Part shown: positions 1-11,695 of the stretch, piece by piece
Layout: each line of letters begins with the position of its first letter
How positions within the stretch are numbered: the first letter of the stretch is position 1
Origin: Pteria penguin
Taxonomy: Eukaryota; Mollusca; Bivalvia; Pterioida; Pteriidae
Direction of reading: 5' to 3'
Length of the DNA stretch: 64,000 bases
Assembly: GCA_035048485.1 (NCBI GenBank)
Contig: CM068586.1
Location: 28,352,349 to 28,416,348 of the forward strand
Position numbers and translations under genes: made by a program
The notes under the pieces: generated by a model
The model's database searches: none
What the model was told of the DNA's origin: nothing
What the model saw: the letters and a program-made list of their open reading frames with translations, nothing else

Positions 1-769
1 TGTTTTATGTTATTCCACAATTATTTCACATACATGGTAACGGCATTTGCCTGATGCATTGGATGAAAATTTATATCTTTGAAATGCATTCAATCGAAGC
101 ACAGAATGTGCCACTCCCACCATGACAATGGACCTTACATGTAGTTTTCACTAACATTTGAAAATTAGTTACTCTATTTGTCTCCATGAAATTGTGAAAA
201 TTTGACGAATGAATTTGGAAAAATGGCTGCCACTTTGGAATGCGGCTGAATTTTAGCCCTCTACAACAGAGTGAAAATTCCTAGACCATACACTACTAAA
301 TACTGATTACCAACATACAGGTGAAATAATCTGAAATTACTCTTATTACTTCTTCTAACTGAGCATAATATAAATAGAAATATTAGGATGGAGAGGGGGC
401 AGAAAGAGACATAGTTCAGAATTTCATTTTCATAAGCATGCAAGTACAAATTTAAGAGCTCTATAGTTAACACTGTCTATTTATAAACCAGTTTAATTTT
501 GCAATCAAAATAAAACATTACTTATATCTATGTCTATTGTTATCCAAATCTGGAAAAGTACAAGATTGTGAAATATTCAAGGTTGACAAATTTTGCATAT
601 TTTTCCTAGTATTTTCTGAAATTTTGTTTTCTATAAGAAATAACAGCAACATTAAGTGGGTTGAAGGAAAACTTGGAACTGTCTGACAAAAAACTGCATA
701 TTTGGTTAGACAAGATCACCAAGCAGCATTGATTCAATCATCTTTCATCATTTATCATGTTAGACTTAC
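1..769 (-). other. VHL: VHL intron (downstream of first coding exon)
   Basis: On the minus strand a GTAAGT donor begins at 769, directly after the VHL coding exon. Nothing in 1-769 resembles the alpha-helical C-terminal VHL exon, so the intron is taken to run off the left edge of the window. No other feature is recognised here. Confidence 0.6.
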
Positions 770-1121
770 TGGGAATAGTGATATTAACTGCTCTACGACT
801 CTGATCAGCAAGACTCCACCTATGTGTTGATTCAAATACTTCCTTCAGTTCAACCATCAAGCGCTCACCGGAGTCTACATCTATAAATATCCAAGGATGA
901 CCTACGAATGTATTGACATCTATGAATTCTCGTGCATTCAATGTTCTAACTTTGACACGGGCTCCCTCATAATTCAACCAAATAATGTCCACTTTTCTGT
1001 CTGTGCGATTATGGAACCGCACTAGAGAACACACCCTGGACTTTTGAGACTTAAGTATATTTTCAGGTTGTCCCCCTTGACTTGGACCAGCTTCTGCCTC
1101 AACCTGATCATGTCCTGTCAT
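770..1121 (-). CDS. VHL: von Hippel-Lindau protein, first coding exon (partial gene)
   Basis: VHL is the substrate receptor of the Elongin-B/C-Cullin-2 ubiquitin ligase that binds hydroxyproline in HIF-alpha. The exon encodes 117 residues plus one base, starting at the ATG at 1121. Residues 1-28 are a polar tail. Residues 29-117 form the beta domain, with HNRTDR (37-42), IIWLNYEG (46-53) and VNTFVGHPWIF (69-79), ending VNITIP. The donor GTAAGT follows in phase 1, at the same place as the intron before the last exon in human VHL (after ITLP); here the first two human coding exons appear fused. The C-terminal alpha domain that binds Elongin C is outside the window. Compared with human VHL from memory, the pocket residues Asn, Trp, His and Trp are kept (N38, W48, H75, W77), but the Tyr98 position is Val58. 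A VHL-like paralogue is the alternative reading. Confidence 0.85.
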
Positions 1122-2775
1122 TTCCTTTTTCCTCTTAAATTATCAGTCACTGCAAACCTAGAAATGATAAATAAACCCAAACCTATTGTTGATACAATAT
1201 TACATATAATATATGATATTATAGACAATATTTCATTTGCAAATTTATAATTTCTCAAACTACATATAAATAACTAACTCACAAGATTTCGTACAATATT
1301 TCACTTCCAATATTTCAGTAGTTTACTTAGGTTGATGACTATATTGGCATAACATTTGACCTAGGAATAAAGTCCATGATGCAAACAATTGTCATATGAT
1401 TTGAAATCACTATCCATACAATATGTAAGCTACTTCTATACAGTGTTGTGCAATTTATTTTCCTCTTAAACAGAATTTGGAATAAAATTCAATAATAAAG
1501 CTTATAGTGCATGTTGCTTTATATTTCTGGTTTGACAATTTTGCATAGGTTAGTACTGTCCATGTGACACACTGGGTCAAACAGTTGCACTTCGATTAAG
1601 ACACAGAGCCATCATGAAGTTGTATCCCAAATATGTAACAAAAATCCAGTCTGTTGGTTAAAGGCAATGGTACATGTATTAATCATGAACTTTATGTTGT
1701 TCAGATAACAATGATGTACAGCAGAACTGTCATGCGAAAAAGACTGTCACATACACAATCATCCTGCAAAATAGCCCTTCATTAATATGGACAAAACTAT
1801 TTCTGAATGTTTGGCATTTTGACATACTTGAAAATGTAAACATGGAATTGAAATAATCTCAGAGTTCAAACTCAGGCATGATAACTTGGGTCTGACTTTC
1901 TACCATTGAGAAAAATTTTTTGTTACTCTAAAAGCTATTAGTTGCATTTAACATGTACAATTTTTTTTTTTTTGGTTTTTTCTTTTTTGGTTTTTTCAAA
2001 GGTGCCTGTACCTTAACACTTTTGTCCTATTTGCACAATGCTAAAAGATCAATTTTGGGGAAAAATTCAGACAAATTTTGGGAAAAATCATTGAAATTTC
2101 CATTGGGAAGGGTTATTATAATGGATCTGATCTGAAGAAAAAAAAACCACTGTTCTATTGATCCCAAAATCTGTCATCACCTTCCCTTTTTGATAGAATT
2201 CAAAATATCTAGATGTAACTCTGTATAGGATGCATGATCATACAGAAACCCATAACTGAAATTGATATGACCGTTGATCTATTGACTTTGAATTCATCTT
2301 TCCCTTTGGATAAATATCCATATATCCAAATTCAATTTGAATAGGATACAATGAACTCTAATTATTATTCGTAAACCATTATTGCAAACTGCAAACTAAT
2401 TCAAATGTGAATAATTTTCAAAGATAATCTCTGTTATATCTACAGCCAGACAAATTTAGTATAACATTGTGTTTTTGACATCACACTATATAAAACATGT
2501 TTGAAAGGAATTAAATGGTAAGGAATGAATCGTTGGATGGAACAGCAGCAGCAAAATGGGATTTGATTCTGAACTTTCCAGTCAATTTCACTACCGCTCC
2601 ACACTGATGATGCATGCAGCAATGCAGTTTACTTAGCGTGAGTAAAATCTGAGTACATTCTTTGCACATTTCTGAATCTGATAATATTCTATGAGCAAGA
2701 CCCTGTGCCAATTCAGTTATGAAATTCATGCATGCACACAAGAGGGAAAAGCTGTATTGCTCTTTAAAACCCCAA
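1122..2775. other. VHL upstream region, no gene seen
   Basis: AT-rich DNA upstream of the VHL start. It should hold the VHL 5' leader and promoter, but no TATA box or leader intron can be assigned with confidence. A T-rich tract lies at 1961-1999. Short open frames here show no recognisable protein signature. Confidence 0.4.
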
Positions 2776-4212
2776 GTTTTACCACTAGGCAGTGATTCCC
2801 AGTACACAGGATTGTGTACATGCCTACCCCGATGGCTAAATGTACACAAGGTAAAAAAAGAGCCAAAACCGGTTTCGCATATCCGGATTTCAACTGATAA
2901 ACTTTACAGTAGCCTTATAGGCCGAGAAAAGGAATATTCAACCATATCAGTACACAGTACATACATGGCATTATCTTTATTTGTTTTCTGAATTTTACAT
3001 TCAATTTGTTTATTTTGCAATATACATGTGTTCATATGAATTCAATGCATTTGCTTGTGTAAGCTAAAGACTTACATAGCCAAGTTTAAATCTTTGTGTA
3101 AGTACATGTAAACTCTAGAAGATAGATATTAATTTATTTGCATGATTTATAAAACCAATACATTTGCTTTGGTAATGGTATGTGTTTTAGTCCTGCACAT
3201 TTCAGATTGATCCATTCGACTGAGACATCTGTCGCATCCAACAGTCGCAGCTCATACTCAGTGACCAATGTTCAGTCATTGACACAATAAATCAATATTA
3301 ATCAAACTATTTGCTCTCTTTTTTTTGCCTTTTTGAGTTGTACTTATACACAGTATACTGAGAGATCATGTGACTTGTTACTATGGACACAATGGATGAA
3401 GATCGTAAACTAAAAGTTTGGATTTCTTTTAAGTAATATAACGACAATGATGAATATCTACAAAAAAAAAGAGAGTTTGTTCAGTTTTATAAGAGGACAT
3501 CTCAAACAATACAAAAGCACTTAAATACTATGAAAAATGAAAAAAATGTGAATATGAACTTGCAATACTGGAGTTTAGAATATGCGTGCATACATGGGGG
3601 GAAAAGTTCAAATGGGCGCAAGACCAAACACAAGGTAATTTTCATGAAGATTTTTAAATAAATAAACAGTTTATATGAAATTTATAAATAAACAGTTTAT
3701 ATGAATAAGTAAGATGGATAAATAAATAAACAAGAAACCATCAAGGACAGTATGGCCGGATTGCTAATGCTAAATGTTGATGCCGGAAGGACGGACAGAC
3801 AGACAGACAGATTTTGCCAATTTATAGACCGGAATTGCTTTGCATTAACATTAACAATACATGTATGCAAGTGGTCACCCTAAAGGCAAAAAACAGTGTG
3901 TGTTCACAGAAGCATAAAGTCAAGGTCAAGGTCACTAAATTTTTGTATTGGTTGGAAAGAACATTCAAGTATCTCCAAACCTGCCAACTTTGACATAAGT
4001 ACCCTTTAGGGTATGAAAGAAACCAAGATAAACACAAATGCTAAACGCAAAAAGTTGACGCCGTGCAGACTACTGTAACATTTATTAATTGAAATCCGGA
4101 TATATGCGAAACCGGTTTTGGTTCCTTTTTACCCTGTGTACGTTTAGCCATCGGGATCTATAGGCATACACAATCCTGTGTACGGGGCAGTCACTGCCTT
4201 ACCACTAACAAT
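2776..4212. repeat. Inverted repeat pair (~120-bp arms) enclosing ~1.2 kb
   Basis: The left arm 2776-2897 (TTACCACTAGGCAGTGATTC ... CCGGTTTCGCATATCCGGAT) recurs as its reverse complement at 4089-4212, with about 85-90% identity by eye. The interior holds a 28-bp tandem duplication at about 3665-3710, a GGACGGACAGACAGACAGAC tract at 3790 and an AAGGTCAAGGTCAC motif near 3925, which resemble the reversed head and core of tandem-array repeats elsewhere in the window. It may be a non-autonomous TIR element or two inverted copies of one dispersed repeat; no clear target duplication was found. Confidence 0.6.
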
Positions 4213-4503
4213 CCGGTCCATGGAAATGCCGAAAAACCAGGTAATTACCGAAAACACCATGAAATGTACAGAAAACACCATTGAATTTTAAATTAACTTA
4301 AATGTTCTGAAAGATTGGACAATTCTACATTTATGATCCAAGGTTATATTATATTGGACAATATTTGACAGAGTTTTGATAAATCATTTTTATTTCACAG
4401 GTAAATTGTCTGTGTGGTCAGCGGCCAGTACTGTTTAGTATACGACAATGACATATCGCCGACTTTTCTTTTTATATTATATAATGTATATTGTCATTTG
4501 AAC

Positions 4504-4620
4504 CAATCTGATTAAAACCTTTAAAATCTTTATTCTGCTTCTCTATTTGTCCCCTAATTTGCGTATAAAGCAATGGGACAAATAGAGAAGCAGGATAAAG
4601 ACATGGTTTTAATCAGATTG
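4504..4620. mobile_element. Short foldback MITE with CAATCTGATTAAAACC ends
   Basis: The sequence is almost entirely palindromic. CAATCTGATTAAAACC, then a copy of CTTCTCTATTTGTCCC, is followed after a short loop by the reverse complement. The same ends occur in the 383-bp element at 54629-55011, so this is a dispersed family. No convincing target duplication is visible at this copy. Confidence 0.7.
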
Positions 4621-4630
4621 CATACAGTGA

Positions 4631-5000
4631 GGTGCAGTCCTAACATAACATTATGTTAACGTCGCGTTAACGTGAAGTTTGCTTTCCTCGTGCGCTCAGG
4701 ACTGCTGAGCACACGTGTTTGCGTTAACGCAGATTTCCTCGTGAACTAAATTTTGAGATCGCGTTAACGCGCTGGACAACTTATAAAGAGAAGGATTTAA
4801 AGGAGAATCGATATATACATTATATATTTAAATATAAAAACATATTAATGTGTGCATGTAGATAAATATTTAGAATTAAATAAAACGCTTAGGAGTAAAG
4901 GGGTGAATTTAAAAAATATTGACTACAAATTCCGAACATTGAATATAATGAAATTTAGTTTTATTTTAGGGTAATAATAATAATAATAATAATAATAATG

Positions 5001-5038
<38 letters not shown>

Positions 5039-5260
5039 TAAATTAATGAAAAGAATAATAACGATGATAAGCATGGTATTCATATATTATGAAAATAGCT
5101 AAATTACAAAAAAAGAATTGTAAATACATAAATAAGAAGAAAAAAAAATTTATTTATAAGTAAATTATAAATAAATAAACAAATAACAAATAAATACACA
5201 ATTTTATTAATTAAAAATAAACAAATAAGATAGAATTAGAATGTAATTTGGACTGCACCC
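4631..5260. mobile_element. Putative nested element with GGTGCAGTCC ends and a GTTAAC cluster
   Basis: GGTGCAGTCC at 4631 faces GGACTGCACC at 5250-5259. Just inside the left end four to five GTTAAC palindromes lie between 4650 and 4765, such as TGCGTTAACGCA. The middle is simple AT-rich sequence including (AAT)n at 4969-5040. No coding capacity and no clear target duplication. Confidence 0.4.
4969..5040. repeat. (AAT)n microsatellite
   Basis: About 70 bp of near-perfect trinucleotide repeat with one interruption. Confidence 0.9.
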
Positions 5261-5621
5261 ATCTGTATGAACAAAATTAAAAGTGATACATATTAAAATT
5301 TTGAAATGTATTGTCTTTTTATTTGTAGTTTATTCATACTGTTTTTCCTGTAAAATTTTGAATTTAAACAGATTAATTAGAGTACATAGTGAAATAAAAA
5401 TGGCGTCCGAACGTGGGATCATTGGATCTTTGAGTATAATATTGCTGTAACTTCCTCAAAATGCAACCCATTTGCATAATATTTGGTGAAAGTATGCATA
5501 ACATCTGTATTTAACGTAGATGTGTTGTTTTCCTTTCTTCCATTGATGTTTTTGGTACATTTTATGGTGTTTTCGGTAATTACCTGGTGTTTTCAACATT
5601 TCCATGCACCCCTAACAATCC

Positions 5622-6379
5622 AATCCAGACTTCCAGGGTAATTACTAATAAATGATTAAGAGCAATAAAGGCAATTACATCTGAGAGATAAAATAATCCA
5701 ACTATATTCCCAATAGAATACAGTAAAACTAATAATGTCTATTAATGAAAATAAATGATTTTAATACCCTTATTTTATGATCACTGCTTTAAGTCATTTA
5801 AATGTAAAAAATAAATAAATCAGCTAAAAGTAAGCCAAGATCTAGGTAGCTGTTATGGTTCTGACTTACTTTATCCAATCTCATTTTAAGGACAAAGTTC
5901 TCTGCAAACATATATTTTGACAGAATTTTCCAATATTACTGATTACACTTTACAACGTTTATTCGTTTTACTTTCGTTTTCTTAAGTGACTTTCGCACAA
6001 AATTTGTTCCAGCTAAGTAATTTCGTACGCTCTTATTTTTCATCCGATGTTTGGGTTCAATGCTGATTCTCTTCCTCGCTCCTTCGCCTTCTTCCAGTAA
6101 AGTGCCATTATCATTTTCTAAGTATTTTCACATTTGAACGGTCATGCTAAAAACAGCCCAGATCACATTGCCTCACACAGCAAAATTTGTCGGGATTTGA
6201 ACTCCAGATCACATGGCCTCGCATGTTAAGAAGAATATAAATGGTTTTGTATCACAAAATTTGTCGGGATTCAAACTTCAGATCATATGATCTTATATCG
6301 CTAAATTTGTTGGTATTCGAACTCCAAACAATTAAAAATCTTCGGTGTATTACACATGCCTCAGTCTTACATGCACCGG
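5622..6379. other. AT-rich intergenic DNA, no gene seen
   Basis: No open frame with a recognisable signature. Three partly similar phrases containing AAATTTGTCGGGATTCGAAC-like text occur at about 6185-6325, suggesting a decayed short tandem repeat. The stretch ends at the CCGG target duplication of the Ginger1 element (6376-6379). Confidence 0.4.
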
Positions 6380-6625
6380 TGTTGTAGAGTGGCCTTTCCC
6401 CCATAGCAGTTTTCCCCCCCGGAAAACTGGTTATATAGTGCGATTTCCCCCGGGGGAAATCCTACTATATAGCCAGTTTTCCCCCCATAGTAGGATTTCC
6501 CCCGGGGAAAAATCGCACTATATAGCCAGTTTTTCCCCAATGGTAGGAACCCCCCCCCCCCCCCCGGAAAATCATACTATATAGCCAGTTTTCCCCCCAT
6601 GGTAGGATTTCCCCCTTTTGAAAAC
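6380..6625 (+). repeat. Ginger1 left terminal inverted repeat
   Basis: It pairs with 12515-12722 reversed. Within it, alternating runs of C/G and the phrase ACTATATAGCCAGTTTTCCC recur several times in both orientations, giving a sub-repeat of roughly 28-60 bp. Confidence 0.85.
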
Positions 6626-6887
6626 TTGTATAATATTATATAGCTTGGGTGAAACAGTGAATAATCACAAACCGTATGTTATAAAGGAACTTATAATAAA
6701 AGGCGAGTGAATTCAATTATCTTCTATGCTTAAAACCCAATTAACCTCTCTCTCTCTCTCAAACATAGTCATGGGATCGATTCCATGATCGGGAAACAAT
6801 ATTGATGAAATAAATGAGATTTTAGAGGACAATTATAAACAAAGTACATGTATTAGGAATCGAATACACACATGGCCACCATGTCGT

Positions 6888-6970
6888 ACCATATATTGTC
6901 GGATGCATGGCAGCTAGATTATTCAAAACCATAAATTGTGGGTTCGAATCCCAGATCGGGAACGAACATA
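6888..6970 (+). repeat. Possible tRNA-derived SINE fragment
   Basis: TGGCAGCTAGATT followed about 25 bp later by GGGTTCGAATCCC resembles A-box and B-box internal promoters. No acceptor stem or full cloverleaf is apparent, so it is more likely a SINE scrap than a tRNA gene. Confidence 0.3.
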
Positions 6971-7164
6971 GTGAAAATATAGACTATCCTGGTTTATGTA
7001 ATTTATGTGGGCTATATACGTTTATCAACAGGCCTTCTCTGCTGATATGTCCTATGGACATCAATTGCTCGCATTTGTTCTCTCACGTGTATATGGTTTG
7101 TGGTATGATGACTCTTGTCTTGTGAAAGAAAATTTTCAAATCAGGCGGAGATCTGTTGTGTCAC

Positions 7165-7612
7165 TATCCGAGACGATTGTACGAAACGATTGTACGAAAC
7201 GATTGCAATTTTAACCGTACATTGATCTTAATTGTAAAGGATTCAGTCAACCATCAGGCTACCATCAAAGAGTTAATGGATAAATTGACACAAAATAAAA
7301 CAAACAAGCACAGAAAACAAAAGGAAGACTGAATTGTCACGAATACTGCCTCTGTACAAAATGTCGAGACTTTCTTACATTGAGCGTGAACGAGCCATTG
7401 GCATGTTGAGTACAGGAACCTCAAAACGTCAGGTTGCCCGTACATGTATCTTAGGATGCACTAAATTTACCAATAACAATCTGTGGATTCGTTTTCAACA
7501 AACAGGGAACACTGCTGACCGTCCAAGAGCAGGGCAGCAACGTAAAACGACAACGCAAAATGACGAAGCATTCCAAATAACGTCATACGTCATCTGACGT
7601 AATCGTTTCAAA
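7165..7612 (+). pseudogene. Tc1-like transposase N-terminal fragment (nested in Ginger1)
   Basis: Starting at the ATG at 7361, about 78 residues match the paired helix-turn-helix N-terminus of Tc1-type transposases: YIERERAIGML, TSKRQVAR, then LWIRFQQTGNTADRPRAGQ. The frame ends at 7597 without the DDE catalytic domain. GAAACGATTG motifs at about 7170-7210 face AATCGTTTC at about 7601-7609, perhaps the remains of inverted ends of an internally deleted copy. It is non-functional and unrelated to the Ginger1 transposase. Confidence 0.6.
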
Positions 7613-8637
7613 TGCATCATTTGGTTGTTATTTATATCTTGCAATCGAATTTCAACCCGAAAACATTTGATTGAAGCTAAATGGTGATCTCTCGATTACA
7701 TTTTTTACTTTTTTGTCACTAGTTCACGAGTAGGTTATTGCGAAAACGGGGCGGATACTGCCGGGGCGAGTAACCCCCCTCACACCTTTACACCCCATTG
7801 AATCCACCGCTGCATTTTCAAACTCAAAAATCAATTATTTTGAGTATTTATGTAAGGATATATTAATCTATAATTCTATTTCATAAATATGAATGAATAT
7901 AAAGCAAGTTCTTCGGTACATGCAAGCATATTCGAATGATCACAACAGATCTTAAGATATATGGAAACTTCATACTGTTACAAGACATGAACTTTATATT
8001 TGAGTTGCTGGCAAGGTTTTTTTCTTTCGATACATGTACAATGTACATATATTACTCATGTACATATACTATAGTACATTTATGAATTAATACTACGCAT
8101 GAAATAACACATACATGTACATGTACGCATGCACTTCAAAATTGTGTGTATTCATTTGCGTTTTGGCATAAAGGGCCCTACGCCGCTTTATATTATGAGG
8201 GTTATTTCGTTCGAAGTGGTCATAGTCATTGAAATTAATAAGTATTAGAATATGGAAGATTTGGAGAAAATTTTATTTGTTCAACATAACGTATCTGTCA
8301 CTTAACACATTGATGATCTAATTCCATATGCAAATCTTATGAAGAATGTAAAAGAACCTCATATTCATTTATCATTTGAACGTAATATTCTTTCAAATCA
8401 CGAACAACTATACGTCATGTTCAAAGTTTGTTTCCATTATGAACGTCACTCTGTAGAGGCCATCGTGTGGTGCTCCTCCAAAATGCTCCCATATCCATGT
8501 AAATTATGAATTCCTCGAAATGTTCCGACAAAGTTGAAATATGACGAAGGGATGTAAATGTCCCCTGGACCAAAGCCTTTCAAATGGTCTTCAATATCCA
8601 ATATCAAATCCATTAGCATGTCAGTGAGGTCATGTCC
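7613..8637. other. Ginger1 interior, no recognisable coding
   Basis: This interval should contain the N-terminal transposase region (YPYY motif, first zinc-binding residues), but nothing convincing was found. A minus-strand open frame at 8446-8724 overlaps the plus-strand zinc-finger remnant and is treated as a shadow. Confidence 0.4.
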
Positions 8638-10317
8638 AGTTGGGATATAACAAATTATATTGTTTCCTGTGAAAAATGTCAAAAATGTGGAGTATTCACC
8701 AAAACTGTCCAGGAGCTTCATCATTTATCGTATCGCCCTGGTACCAAGTTTGCATCGACATTGTCAAGATGCCCGAATCGAAGTCAGGGAATAAATACAT
8801 CCTGACTTTAGTGGATTTTTTCACCAAATGGCCTGAGGCTATACCCCTTAAAACTAAATCCGCAAATGAAGGAAAAAAGAGGAGTTACTGGCTCAGTTAT
8901 GTGGCAGAAGTCACCATAGAGCTATAAGAGCTGAAGTGTCTATGGCGTTGTACAAAATATTTCTTAGACTGGGGTTTCCGAGTGTAATCAGCAGTGATCA
9001 GGGAAGAGAATTCGTCAACTCTTTGATGGAGGATCTATCAACAAAGATGAAATTTCGACAAAAACTTTCGTCTGTGTATCATCCAGAGTCCCAAGGCCTA
9101 GTTGAAAGATTCAACAAAACGATACAAATGATGTTCTTAAAGCAATCGGCAAGTGGTGAAGAAGACAATGAATGGGACGAACATATAGACGAAGTTCTAT
9201 TCGCCTATAGAACACAGCGCCAAAAAGCAACGAAAATGAGTCCATTTCAAATTATGTTTGGCCGGAAACACGAACCCGAACTTGAAGACCATCATAATGG
9301 ACAGACAGACACATCAGATGCAATGGACGAAACCTTGGCACATTTGCATGAAATCAGACAAGCGATACACCAAACCACGAAAACAAATGTCGAGGAAGCT
9401 CAAAGGAAAATGAGAATACAATTTCAAAGGAAAACATCAATGAATAATCCCTTTAAGATAGACGATAAAGTATTACTTTATAATGCAAAGAAAGCGGGGA
9501 GGAAAGGTTCAAAGATGGAGAGCACATGGCTCGGTCCTTATTTCGTGGCTGACACAGCAGAGAAAGGAACTGTTATTCTAAGGAAAGACAACGGCGATGT
9601 TTTGAAAAAAACATTACAATGTTAAACTTCTCAAGCATTTCAATACTCGCAGTCGTACTACCAAGGAAGGCGATGGAAATACATACACCAGTATCAATAA
9701 CAATGCACGTAATGACGAAGAATATGATATGGATAGAACAAAACAATATAAGAATAAAAACAAAGAGGAGGCTAGTAATAATGTTGCTATCACTAAGGAG
9801 GAAGCTACTCAGCGATTCTCTCACCCAGTCGATAAGTACTGGCAACGGAGGAAGATATGCTTACTTGGAGGAACAAGTAGCATAAAATTGGAACACAAGT
9901 CGCGAAGAAAAACACCTCTGACGAACCAAATCACCCGAATACCAATGCGAGGCGACGGGAATTGTTTCTTCCGGTGTATCAGTTATTCTATAACTTAGAG
10001 TGGTTGTCAGTCTTATCACAGGGAGGCAAGAGATATGGTTATAGAATGGATGGCTTCAAACAATGACAAAATCAACAAACAGTTTGGAGAAGGATACATC
10101 GGGAAAAGTGGTATGGTGGATTATGGAGTATGGGCCACAGAGGCAGAAATACTCGCGTCAGCTGCGATGCTACAAACAAATATTTTTGTGTACTGTAAAG
10201 TCGGGGACTCCATGAAGTGGAATGAGTATGGATCTCATTTAATGGGTACCAAAAGTGAAGAAAAGCGGGGGATTTTTATAGTGAATGACACAGGGAATCA
10301 TTTTGATTATGCATGTT
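8638..10317 (+). pseudogene. Ginger1 transposase: integrase-like DDE core, GPY/F motif and OTU protease (decayed)
   Basis: The reading order is: a CxxC half of an H2C2 zinc finger (SCEKCQKC, about 8662); the first catalytic Asp in VCIDIVKMPES (about 8756); SSDQGREF; then YHPESQGLVERFN with 35 residues between second Asp and Glu, the DD35E spacing. GPYF (about 9535) is the GPY/F hallmark shared by Gypsy integrases and Ginger1. A polar linker follows, then an OTU domain: RGDGNCFFRC (catalytic Cys) at about 9950 and GNHFDYAC (catalytic His) near the end at 10317. In Ginger1 the OTU domain is part of the transposase protein; its role is unknown. Frame changes occur near 8730, 8910 and 9615, and a TAG stop lies at 9996-9998 inside the OTU domain. 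The catalytic triads are otherwise intact, so decay looks moderate rather than ancient. Confidence 0.85.
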
Positions 10318-11151
10318 AAATATCACTTTCTTGTATAAACAAACTGATGTTTGAATTTGAAGTTTATTTTAAAATCAGTTTATTGCTTCAAGATATGAAT
10401 GGCAATGTTCAAAATAAAACTTTGTTGTTTAGTATTTTGCTGGTTGTTTTGTGGAGGCATTTTAATCCTGAAATGTAGCTTCTTTGTACATTGCTATCAA
10501 ATATTTAAAAGAACAAGAATCATAATTATGACGGAAGTATCCACATTGTCTATATAAGCGAGAACAGAAATCCATTCGAGCATTCGATGGCTCATGACTA
10601 AGAAGGTTCACGGCAACTTTTGAAGTCAGTGCATGACTGCATGGCCTTTAAATTAAGCCGGAGAGTTATTGTGAAAATTTGAGCCAATTTTTAATCTTAT
10701 AGGGGTAATTATTTTTCTTATGGGGTAAAGAAAATACCATTTATTTTACTATAAATAAATAACTCCTCCACCATTTAGGCAAAAATTAAATAAACATTTG
10801 GCCACCCGTCTAAATTCCATCTGAAATAAGGCACAGGCTCATTCCTCTTCATCCTTCCGTCCGGTGGTTCGGTCGCACCGTGTGTAGCATGGTAGTCTAT
10901 TCCTGGAACTACCGCCGAGACTTCACGACCAGCCGTGCACTTCGTCACAAGCCAATATTCACTTGTGGCACCCGGTGACCCTAGCCGTAAAATAAACGGC
11001 TGCCGTGAGATAAACGGCTATAACCTGGTATAAAGTCCTCTAAGGCCTCAAAATCCAGGACCAAAGTTACCCGACACCATTCCTCCTTCCCTCTCTGGGT
11101 GTAGGACGTGGGGCAAGGTCCCAATTCGGTAGTAGTAGTAGTAGTAGACAG

Positions 11152-11531
11152 TGTATTAACGCCCTGAGCGAGGCTGTTGCTGCGTAACTTGGCTTCAGTT
11201 TTGCCAGTGCATCGTGCGCACTGACTAGCCCTAGCGCATTGCCTGTAACTGCCGTTATACCTTTGCGCAATCGACCTAAGCGCATTGGTTAGAGAAGCAT
11301 AAATTGTATATATACTTCCCTTTAGTTCAAGTTCTAGTTAGTGTCAATCATTCAATCATTTGTGTATATATACCGTGATTCCTTGTAAATTGAGATCTTG
11401 TATGTTAAGTGCATTGTGCAGATAGCTTCGGCGATGACAATTATTAGTTATTCCCTTTAAGCATCTTTAGTCTTGGCGTACCGAGCGCGAGCTTGGTATC
11501 GGAATCTTAAAACACCACTCGGACCGTGACA
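11152..11531 (+). repeat. LTR-like segment (tentative solo LTR)
   Basis: It begins TGT, ends ACA, and has a TATA-like box near 11307. No matching target duplication (GACAG versus ATACT) and no partner LTR was found, so this stays tentative. Confidence 0.25.
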
Positions 11532-11695
11532 ATACTAACTGAAATGCAGTTGAAAGAGACGTAAAGCTGTAATCAACCAACTAACATATCTAGTGTTACT
11601 CATATGCGGATGCAGAGAGGTCAACAGGAGGGGTTGTATGGGTCCCATGGAATCCAAAAAAATATCCAAAAATTATGGTGGCATACTTCTGCCAT

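Larger units (their letters stand above)
4215..5611. mobile_element. Mutator-like non-autonomous DNA element, ~1.4 kb
   Basis: The terminal inverted repeats begin GGTCCATGGAAATG at the left and GGGTGCATGGAAATG at the right (read inward). The match continues about 50 bp through CAGGTAATTACCGAAAACAC. The element is flanked by a direct repeat CTAACAATCC at 4205-4214 and 5612-5621. A 9-10-bp target duplication and ends starting GG fit Mutator-like elements. No transposase is present. Younger material is nested inside: a 117-bp MITE (4504-4620), an element with GGTGCAGTCC ends (4631-5260) and an (AAT)n tract. Confidence 0.65.

Noticed and set aside
2511..2991. Overlapping open frames on both strands
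   Set aside because: They cover the left arm of the 2776-4212 inverted repeat and have no protein signature.
8446..8724. Minus-strand open frame of 92 residues
   Set aside because: It overlaps the plus-strand zinc-finger and integrase start and matches no family; judged a shadow.
8676..9625. Gypsy-type LTR retrotransposon integrase
   Set aside because: The core is integrase-like, but no reverse transcriptase or paired LTRs are present, while CCGG-flanked inverted ends and an OTU domain fit Ginger1.
11152..11531. Confident solo LTR
   Set aside because: TGT/ACA ends and a TATA-like box are suggestive, but flanks do not match and no second copy is in the window; kept only as tentative.
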